Assembly (NCBI GenBank): GCA_028023455.1
Contig: JAQFVV010006509.1
Span: 186,001 to 250,000 of the forward strand
Source of the DNA: Epiperipatus broadwayi
Lineage: Eukaryota; Onychophora; Udeonychophora; Euonychophora; Peripatidae
Reading direction: 5' to 3'
Length of the DNA stretch: 64,000 nt
Made by a program: the position numbers and the translations under genes. Position 1 is the stretch's first letter; the number at the start of each line of letters is the position of its first letter. The notes beneath the pieces were generated by a model. The model was not told the DNA's origin. It saw only the letters and a list, made by a program, of their open reading frames with translations, and did not search any database. Positions 51,330 to 59,758 of the stretch are shown one piece after another.

Positions 51330-51830
51330 TTTGTTCTCCTACTTGATTTACCCTTGTTACTCCCAATAAATGGCATTCCGTAGTTTGATGTAAGGATTAA
51401 AACCATGTATTGTTCTTCTATCAAATATCCAAGCCTCAGATCCATACATAAAAACTAATAACGTTCCTCCAATTATAAATTTTTTTTAAAATACCAAAAT
51501 ACTTTCTGTTCTTTGAAGAACACTTACTTTAATCATATTATATTCTATGATTTAATTTTATACATTCTGTTTTTGTCTGTATTAATAGTACCTAAACATA
51601 TTAACATCTTTTAATTTATTAATGTCAATTTCTATCCTCTTTTGTTAAAATCTTGAACATTAGATCATTTTGCATATTTCAGACATATTTTTATTTTTAT
51701 TCAATACAACTTATAATTTTCCTAAACCTCTGAAAAATTGTTTGCAAAACAAAATCACATTATTCTATAATATATATATATATATATATATGTTTACTTT
51801 TAATTTTTAACTCCCTATTTCAGTTCACTA
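51330..51830 (-). pseudogene. LINE reverse transcriptase C-terminal fossil
   Basis: The reverse complement reads, in broken frames, LKDVNMFRY (the 'LK.V..F.YLG' block), then FKEQKVFWYF, GGTLLVFMYGSEAWIFDRRT (about 51420-51470) and a trailing NA.YWE. MYGSEAW followed by DRRT is the hallmark of the segment downstream of the reverse transcriptase in RTE- and Jockey-like LINEs. No catalytic box is preserved. It lies on the same strand as the 53.8-58.2 kb LINE but is more diverged. Confidence 0.7.
51768..51792. repeat. (TA)n microsatellite
   Basis: About 12 TA units, inside or next to the LINE fossil. Confidence 0.92.
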
Positions 51831-51922
51831 AATAGTTAGTAATACTGTTGTAAAAAGTTTTAAAAATATAAAATCACTCTATTGCACCCTCTTACCAATA
51901 TTAATTTTGCTCTGTGTGATTT

Positions 51923-52045
51923 GGTGCAGTGATAAGATGGCATAATCTAGAATTCAAACTCTATGCATTATGATTCAGAACTATCACTTCCAGTTTTCAA
52001 AATTTTCATGAACATATAAGCAATAGACTATTCAATTATTTTTAA
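51923..52045 (+). repeat. Third copy of the 50.57-kb repeat
   Basis: See 50567-50800. Confidence 0.5.
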
Positions 52046-52407
52046 TACTAATATTTTTATGGCAATTGCTGCATTTTTCTATTTATTTATTTTTTAGGAT
52101 TTAACAGTATTCAGATCCATATGATATTTCAATGTCGGTTGCAAACCATATGGAATTTATATATATTTTACTTATATATATACTGGACCCCATTGTTCTT
52201 GTATACTTTTATAATTTAAACATTTTGGCAATTACTAATTTGTTTCATCACTTGCTTCTTTTAGAATAATTTCTTAATTTTTTGGAGTCTTTTAATTATT
52301 CATGAATTTTATTGCATATCTAAACTCTTTATTTGAAAATATTTAGCAATTGAAAGAGGATAATTGCTGGGATATTTTATTTTATTTGTTTTTATATTTT
52401 TTTAAAT

Positions 52408-52408
52408 A

Positions 52409-52499
<91 letters not shown>

Positions 52500-52540
52500 T
52501 GATAGATGATTATGATGATGATCATGATTATTATTATTAT
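52408..52540. repeat. Compound (ATT)n-(AGT)n-(ATG)n microsatellite
   Basis: About 16 ATT units are followed without a gap by about 15 AGT units, then imperfect GAT/ATG units and a short ATT return. A single A/T to G change in the unit explains the switch. Confidence 0.96.
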
Positions 52541-53794
52541 ATAGTTTTCTGGAAAATTCTTTCAACATCTCATAATATCATCCTTTTTTAAAAAAATGAT
52601 AATGCTATATTTTTTTTTTATTGCAGAAATAATTTTTCTTCCAATAAAGAGATATTGTGAATATATTTGAAGATTGTATGCTATTTTGTTTGCCTTTTAT
52701 TCATTATAGGATTCTATTAAAACTCCAGTCCATAATTGATTGTTAGAATAGATATTAATTACTCTTATATTATTATTTATTCATAAATTGATTAAAATCT
52801 TATACAGGTGCTCCATAAGACAGTCATAATGGAAGAGAAAAGATTTTAAAAAGTTTCGATTGACAGAACTTTTTCGAATTATTCTCTATAATTTTTTTCT
52901 ATTTTTTCTAAATATAATGAATAAGACGAAAAAGTATATACTTTTAGATTTTAAATACCGCAACATCATATACATATATATGTTAGACAGCTTTAACGTT
53001 CTTATTTTTTTAGATTTAAACTATTTGTTTAAAATATAATGAATTGTTTATACGTGCAAAGTAATTTTATTTAATGAAGATTCAGATACTATGTTAATAT
53101 TCTAAATGAGTTATGTATGTATAAAGTGGACAAGAATTATTTATTTTCAGTGAATAAATAAAGATCAAAGAAAGAGAAAAAACCACACCTTCAATAAATG
53201 AGTCTTAAGTGTTTTAAGGCTCATTAGTTTACCTAGATCTCACACACTAAGAATTTCTCAATGTATTGCAAAACAACTTTAATCTGTAGTACAATTTTTA
53301 CATATTTTTTTCTTTACCTTGCCATCTGTTTAGACTTTTTTGCTAGTAAAGTAACGTATTACTAAATCTTTTCACATCACTTTACCTTAAACATTATTGT
53401 TTACTAAAATTCTAATATCTTTTTTGATTTCTGGTCGCTTTCGGTGACATTTATTTCAGAAGAGTTAAACAAAAATCGGTAGTTCCGGTCTAAAGTTTAA
53501 TTTCTTAAGCCATATTATTTTCAGAAAATGCTAATTTTCTTTAAAAAAAAGTCAAAAGTAAATGAAGTTATATTAGAACTAACATTTATTTAAAGCGCTA
53601 TTACAGTAATACAAAATTAAATTTAAATAGATCATGCAAAAAAAATATGCATAGGTAATCATAATCATTAATAGTTTCCCACAAAGAGTATGGTCACTCC
53701 AACTCCCCCCCCCCCAAAAAAAAAAAGGGAAAAGTAATAAAACAATTATATGAAACAAATTAGATTTTATAAATATCTTTGTGTTATCATCATC
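52541..53794. other. AT-rich DNA without recognisable feature
   Basis: No gene. A run of ten to eleven C followed by eleven A is at 53705-53727. Confidence 0.45.
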
Positions 53795-54675
53795 ATTTTC
53801 AAATATCATCGATCGACTGCATAATGAAAGTATCTCCAAGTTCAATTCTTCTCCGATCTCTAGCCTCTCCACATTACACCAGCACACTTTCTAATTTTAT
53901 GCATCAATCTCGTCTGTGGTCTTTTTCTAGATCTTTTACAAGTTATTGAAATCCATTTAAGATTTCCACTTTACAACTATTATATCTTCTAGCATGATGT
54001 CCAGTCCAACTCCACTTCAGTCTCGTAATTCTATCAATAATGCCAATAATACTTGTTTGTTATATTACCCATGTGTTTCAGTTTTAATCTCTTCTTGTTA
54101 CTTCTAATATGCACCTTTCCACATTTCATTGAGTGGACTGAAGTCTCTATATTGCTTTTCTATTAATTTTCCAAGCTTCAAATCCATAAATAAAACACAT
54201 TTATTAAAAACCTTCATTTTCAAATATATAGACATATTTACTTTTAATATTAAGTTATCAAGTTTAATTCTATGAATGATTTCATTTATTATACTTTTAT
54301 CTGTAGTAGTAATCTGACCAAAGTATTTTCAGTAGTTATTTTCTTCTAACTCATTATTATCAACTGTATTCTCTTCTTTCGAAAAAAAATCCATTGAATA
54401 TTACTTATAGTCTTTTTAACATTTACTTTGTCCTACTTTCTTAATTTCAGATGATAATTCTTGAAATATTTCCTGAAGCTCTAAAACATTATTTATGAAA
54501 GCAATTACATTATCTGAAAAATCTAGATGACAAATAATTTCTATTTAATTTTACTTTCTTAGCTTCCCACTTCAATCCACAAAATACTTATTTCAAAACT
54601 GCTGTAAAATAATTTGAAGATATGGAATCATCTTGTGATACAGCCTTCTTTGTGTAAAGATTATTAAATTATAGA
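53795..54675 (-). mobile_element. RTE-like LINE fragment, copy A (3' portion)
   Basis: Parallel in sequence and order to copy B (54715 onward). It has the same 'ctgca.aatgaa.gt.tctccaagtt.aat' start, the same segment with 'tccacttcagtct', and continues to the region encoding the part just downstream of the reverse transcriptase active site ('ctgaagctctaaaacattattta', about 54475). It contains many stops and has diverged noticeably from copy B. Minus strand, 3' end at the low coordinate. Confidence 0.8.
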
Positions 54676-54942
54676 AATATACTAATTATGCAAAAAAAAA
54701 AACATGTTGCATTTTTGTCAACCATTAACAGTCCACTGCAGGATGAAGGTCTCTCCAAGTTTAATCAATCTTTTCTGATCTCTAGCTTGTCTTCTCCACA
54801 TCACCCCTACACTCTTTCTTACATCATCCATCCATTTCACATGCAGCCTCTTTCTGGGACTTTTACAATATCTTAAAATGCAGTTTAAGATTTAAATTGC
54901 TCATCTAATATCATCTCTTCTAGCAATATGTTCAACCCAACT

Positions 54943-55134
54943 TCACTTCAGTCTTTTTATTCTTTCAATGATATCAGTAACACTTGCTTGTTTTCCTTCA
55001 CATATATTGTGTTTTGATTTCCTCGTTACTTCTAATATAGATCTCTCCATATTTTTTGAGTGGTATGGAATCTCATAATGCTCTTCTATTAAGTGTCTAA
55101 GCCTCAGATCCATTAATAAAAAGTGGTAAAACAC
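54943..55134 (-). pseudogene. C-terminal domain of the LINE ORF2, copy B
   Basis: An open stretch of 63 codons ends VTDIIERIKRLK, followed after a stop by a WVEHIARRDD-like block. It matches the helical region found after the reverse transcriptase in RTE-like LINEs. The frame is lost on both sides. Confidence 0.75.
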
Positions 55135-55368
55135 ATTTATTAAAAACCTTTCTTTTCAAACAGATAGGCATATTTGCTTTTAATATTATTATTTCTACCA
55201 AAACACTCCAACCAAGTTTAATTCTATGATTAATTTCATCCATTAGGTTTCAATCTGTTGTAATAATTTGACCAAGGTTTCTGTAATTGTTAATTTCTTC
55301 TAACTCAACTTAATCAATCTTTTATTTTCATCTTTTGAAAAAAATCCATTGAACATTACTTAGTCTTT

Positions 55369-55948
55369 TTAACATTTACCTTTAATCCTCACTTTCTTAC
55401 TTTCATCTGATAACTCTTGCAACATTTCCTGAAGCTCTAAAGCATTATTTGCAAAAACAACTACATTATCTGCAAAATCTAACTGACTTAAATAATCTCC
55501 ATTTACTTTCACTCCTTTGGCTTCACATTTTAATTCACAAAATACTTCTTTCAGCACTGTTGTAAAAAGTTTTGGAGATATGGAGTCACCCTGTCTTACA
55601 CCCTTCCAATGTGACTCTGTCTTACACCCCTCTCAATGTTAACTTTCCTAGTATCATTATATAATGTAATTGTTGCTATTGCATTTTTATAAATATTCTT
55701 TGGAATATGATAATACCTGTGTCTGTACCTTGATGATCCAATGCATTAATCATTGAAGAAATGCTTATAAAATCAAATGCCTTTTTATAATCTATAAATC
55801 CAAAGCATAATGGCAAATTATATTCATTGGCCCTTTCTATAACTTCTGTCAATATTTTTGTATGATCTACTGTATTAAAACAACTTTTACCCCCCTCCCC
55901 CTTGACTGGTTGAAATCCAATGCATGCTTCTAAATAAGTAATATGCAA
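55369..55948 (-). pseudogene. Reverse transcriptase core of the LINE, copy B
   Basis: Two open stretches (55676-55948 and 55369-55557), separated by about 120 bases with a frameshift, cover palm motifs A to C and the start of the thumb. Motif A (FIDYKKAFD) keeps both acidic positions. Motif C reads FADN instead of the usual FADD, so one catalytic Asp is lost. A tandem 'tgactctgtcttacacccctct/gtcaccctgtcttacaccctt' duplication at 55585-55640 breaks the frame between them. Confidence 0.85.
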
Positions 55949-56653
55949 ACTTTTCTAATTTTTTGCAATATCTTAAATTTATTTCTGAATCAACTTAAAA
56001 TAAAATGTAAACAAGTAACCCATTTTTTCAACTGTTTAAATATAATTTTTCTCAAGAATAATATAAATTATAAAATAACAGTACATTGCAACATTTTCTA
56101 AAGCTCTGAAGCATTATTTTCAAAAACAACTACATCATAGGCAAATTGAAATGACGTAAATAAACTCATTTACTTATATTTATTTTGTTTCTCATTTTAA
56201 TCCACATAATATTTCTTGCAGTACTGCTGTAAAAAGTTTTGGAGATATGGAGTCATCCTGTCTTACATCATTCTCAATGTTAATCTTCCTGTTGTCATTA
56301 TGTAATTTGTTGCTGTTGCATATTTATAAATATTCTTCAGAATATGACAATTTCCTTGGTCTATATCTTGATGATATGAAAAAATGCTTATAGAATCAAA
56401 TGCCTTTTCATAATATACAAACCCAAAGCAAAATGGCAACTCATATTCATTGGTACTTTCTATAATTTTTCTCTTAATATTTGGATATGATCTACTGCAT
56501 TAAAACATTTTTAAAATCCAGCATGTTCTTTTGCTTGGTTTAAATCCAATGTTCTCTGTAGATGAGTCAAATTATCTTGGTAAAAATTTTGTATAAACCT
56601 GAAAAAAAAAAACCTGATAGATTTGTAATATCTAATATCTTCTTTAATACTTT

Positions 56654-57140
56654 TTAAAATATTAATATTAATACTGCATTCTCTTCATCATCTGGTATAA
56701 CTGTGTCATTTAGACCTTTGGTATATAACTTTGCCAAAAAAATTTCTATTTCATCACCTGCTTTATATAATATATTGATTATAATTTCATCATGACCTGG
56801 ATCTTTTGCTTTCTTTATAAATTTAATTGCATATCTCCCTTCTTCATTTAAAATCCTGGACAATTCAGAAGATATAGTAGATGTAGGAGGTACTTGTTCT
56901 TTATTACCATATAATTCTTGATAGAATGTTTTCACCCATTTCATGATAGCATCTCTTTTTTTAATAATAGTTCCATCTTTTTTTCTTATTGTAGATATAA
57001 GTTTCCTACCAATATCAAAATGTTTTAGACTTTTGAGACTTTTAGTCTCTTCTACAGCTCTTCTTGTTAATTCACAATTGCACTTTCTTATAATGTTACC
57101 AATTCTTTTTGCAACATTTTACAAAATTTGAGATATTTCT
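56654..57140 (-). pseudogene. LINE linker and reverse transcriptase fingers, copy C
   Basis: Reading from 57140: RAVEETKSLKSLKHF, IRKKDGTIIKKRDAIMKWVKTFYQELYGN, then ELSRILNEEGRYAIKFIKKAKDPGHDEIIINILYKAGDE and VIPDDEENAVLILIF. These correspond to the linker, the 'KA.G.D.I' finger motif and the 'IP..W..A.I..I' motif of RTE-type enzymes. The Trp of the last motif is replaced. Confidence 0.85.
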
Positions 57141-57399
57141 TCCTTCTTAATGCAATATTTTTATATAAGTAGAAATTTTATTGGTCAATTATCTCATTTT
57201 TCTACCAGATATTTTTGTTGTAGTTTTTAAAAGTGTATCAGTTATTTTCATATTAATTTCATTCATACCTGAATCATGTTCAAAATCTATTTATTACTTG
57301 AAAATAATTTTCAAGTTCTGATTTAAATTTATTAGAAAGTTTCTGAAGATTAAAAATATCAACTGTAAATATTGTTCTTTTAATAATTTTTGTTTCTCT

Positions 57400-58187
57400 G
57401 GTTTGCATTAACACCTATCTTACATCTTACTAATAGATGATCACTTCCTGTATAGAATATATTAAGAACATTACAATCTTAAAGTATGTTTTTTATGTTA
57501 GTCAAAATATAATCCAATTCTTCTGGATGTACCTTTATTTGAAGGCTTCCATGTTTATTTCATTGTAGAGGTTTTTTTTCCAAAAAATAATTTATGATAT
57601 ATATTGAGTTTTTTTTCTTCAAACTTCATGAGTCTATGTCCTTTTTCATTTCTATTACCATAACCAAATTTACCTACAACATTTTTATCTTTCATTTGTT
57701 TACTAATTCTAGCATTAAAGTACCCCATAACAATTTTAAAATGTTGTTTAGTTTGATCCAAACTTTTTGTACATCCATGTAAAAATCTTCAACTAATTTA
57801 TCACAACATAAAACTTGTTGAGGCATAAACATGAATTAGCTTCATTTAGTATCTGCTATTAAGTTGAATAACTAATCTTGCCACTCTTTCAGATACACTA
57901 TCAATTTCCACAATGTTGTTCTTCCACTTTTTATATATAATTAATCCAACTACTCTTGTATTTTCAATATTTGTGCTTTTGTACATGCCTACTTTTTAAA
58001 TCATTTCTTCACCTTTTCTTCTAACTTCACAAAGTCCAATCATGTCCCATGTAATATGAGATAGTTCTTCCAATTCTTGCAATCTTCCTTTGTTTGAAAG
58101 TGATATGCAGTTATAAGTAACTAAATAAAAAGTTGTCATCAAATGGCAGCCTGGATTCACAATCAGGTAATTCTTAGCAACTTCCAA
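57400..58187 (-). pseudogene. APE-type endonuclease of the LINE, copy C
   Basis: Order on the minus strand: TYNCISLSNKGRLQELEEL and WDMIGLCEVRRKGEE (58000-58130; Glu of the metal site present), VMGYFNARIS (57711-57726), VGKFGYGNRNEKGHRLMKF, then after a gap DYILTNIKNIL and TGSDHLLVRCKI (about 57430-57500; catalytic SDH at 57438-57446). The usual GDFNA box reads GYFNA, so a catalytic Asp is lost. The family cuts the target for reverse transcription; this copy cannot. Confidence 0.88.
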
Positions 58188-58190
58188 CCA

Positions 58191-58595
58191 CAGCCTTGGC
58201 TGGTGAGTCTCCTGGGAATAAGAACCACAATTTAATTTTATCTGTTGTGATTGTATAAATCTATTTTAAAAAATTTCATTCACACACACTTTCATTTTGC
58301 CTTATCAGGCAAAAGAGAAAAAAACATGGTGTTTCTTGATCTTAAACTCAGAGGTAAAAAGTCAATAAACTCACCATGCTGGATAATGTGTGTTGATTAT
58401 CAGCCCATCCATGCCCCTATACTATATCTTGAATCACTTACTAATAATAGCTGTAATGGCAAGAATGTATGGAGTGGACATTTAAGAATTTGCCCTGCTC
58501 GATTCCTTTAAGTTCTCCAAGAGAAATCAAAGGGTTTCCATTGAGTTAACAGTAAACTCCTTTCTGCAGCTGGTATATAAAACTATATTGTATAT
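58191..58595. other. Region upstream of the LINE fossil
   Basis: It may contain the LINE leader. Part of it (58314-58412) recurs at 48736-48835. The plus-strand frame 58251-58511 has no recognisable motif. Confidence 0.45.
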
Positions 58596-59084
58596 ATTCT
58601 TTCACAAGCACCTTATTATTGTTTTCAGACAGCCAATAGCTGTTAAACAGCGGTCTGAGGAGCGATCAGGCCTAGACACATGACAGATTTTTTAATAAGA
58701 AAAAAATGATACCACTCTTTTCTTTAACTTAATTTATATTTATAAGCCAGTCTTAAGCATTTTGGCTTGAAAGCATAAATATATAAACCTATACATTTAT
58801 TACTCACTGAGTTATTAATTTACGATATTACAGCGCAAAATCTTAAATTTACTACACCACAATTTTCTAGATGTTAATATAAGTTATCAGCAACGTATGT
58901 AAATAATATTTGTTTTAAATTGCATGTTTTATATATATAAAAAGTTAAGTAAAAGAAAAGAGTGGCATCATTCTCTTCTTATCAAAAAATTTCTGTCATG
59001 TGTCTAGGCTTGATCGCTCCTCAGACCGCTGCTTAAAAGCTATTGGCTGTCTGAAAACAATAGTAAGGCACATGTGAAAGAATA
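58596..59084. mobile_element. Foldback (MITE-like) element with about 145-bp arms
   Basis: 58596-58740 is the reverse complement of about 58932-59084. Paired blocks include 'ttgttttcagacagccaata', 'agcggtctgaggagcgatca', 'gcctagacacatgacag' and 'ccactcttttctt' on the left, with their complements on the right. Identity is high (about 90% by eye), higher than for any other foldback here, so this is the youngest. The centre is about 190 bp of unrelated sequence. The ends read attctttcac and gtgaaagaat. No transposase; no clear target duplication beyond AT-rich flanks. Confidence 0.92.
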
Positions 59085-59621
59085 GCAACCTTTCAATTCA
59101 TTACTAATTTAATAACAACATGTGATTTAAAACAAATATTATATTGTATATAGTAAGTAATTTAAACTGCGCTTTGCTCAAAAAAATGAAACTTGTAAAA
59201 TATTATTAAAGAGTTATATGGCTAAGCGCTTTCAGAGAACTTAAGTCTCCATATTCATAGCTTATTTTAATTGAAGTTTAGCATTGATTTATGCAGTTTA
59301 CATTACTTACTACTCAAAGGTGAAGTAGAAAACTAGTATTTTATATTGTATATAATAAACTCATTCGAAAACTAAATTAATGCTTTTACAAATACAGCTA
59401 ATAAATGAATCACAAAAGCAAGGCTAGTTGTAAATGATTACCACGTTTTTCATAGTGAATGTTGACTATATTGTTTTTTTTTAATTAAAAAAAAATGAAA
59501 AAATATGCTTATTACAAAACTAAGTTAACAATTTATTCAAGTAAAGACAATATAAAGATTTTAAGACAACACTTAGGATGTTTGTACTTTCATACCCATG
59601 GCCTATGATTCAAATCTTGAA
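59085..59621. other. AT-rich DNA with a repeat fragment
   Basis: 59215-59270 matches 20540-20600 (see there). Nothing else recognised. Confidence 0.5.
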
Positions 59622-59758
59622 TATTCACAAATAGTTTTTTTTTTAAGTGTCATAGCATCGGCCGGGACGCGAACCCGCAACCCAGGCAACTGCCTGCAAG
59701 TGCAAGGCAGTCGCGCTGACCTCTCGACCACCAATGCAAGACTATTCACAAATAGTTT
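59622..59758 (-). mobile_element. tRNA-derived SINE with 16-bp target-site duplication
   Basis: The insert 59638-59742 (about 105 bp) is bracketed by identical copies of tattcacaaatagttt at 59622-59637 and 59743-59758. On the minus strand it starts 'gtcttgcattggtggtcgag', has an A-box-like 'tggtcgagaggtcagcg' and a B-box-like 'gcgggttcgcgtcccggc', ends 'gatgctatgacac' and carries an A tail (T run on the plus strand). It is the best-preserved of three copies and much richer in G+C than its surroundings. The perfect duplication and intact boxes point to recent insertion. A simple tRNA pseudogene is less likely because the same extra ends are shared by all three copies. Confidence 0.94.

Larger units (their letters stand above)
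54715..55970 (-). mobile_element. RTE-like LINE fragment, copy B (RT to C terminus)
   Basis: Minus-strand reading from about 55950 gives the reverse transcriptase middle and the C terminus. Blocks are VDHTKILTEVIERANEYNLPLCFGFIDYKKAFDF (motif A, about 55780-55870), GV.Q.DS.SP (about 55590), EVFCELKCEAKGVKVNG, LDFADNVVVFA (motif C, 55465-55476), LQEMLQELSDESKKV, then SEA.TL and IIERIKRLK (about 54943-54975) and HIARRDD, ending near RDQKRLIKLGETFI. The order and wording are those of RTE-clade LINEs. It is directly adjacent to copy A and overlaps copy C in content. Confidence 0.88.
56084..58190 (-). mobile_element. RTE-like LINE fragment, copy C (endonuclease to mid RT)
   Basis: The most 5'-complete of the three copies. 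From 58187 downward on the minus strand it has the endonuclease, the linker, and the reverse transcriptase fingers. From about 56570 to 56084 it repeats the palm region also present in copy B (for example 'gttttggagatatggagtca' at 56236 and 55569). Copy C stops where the thumb begins, so copies B and C together look like one LINE with an internal duplication, or two nested insertions. Many stops and frameshifts; dead. Confidence 0.85.
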
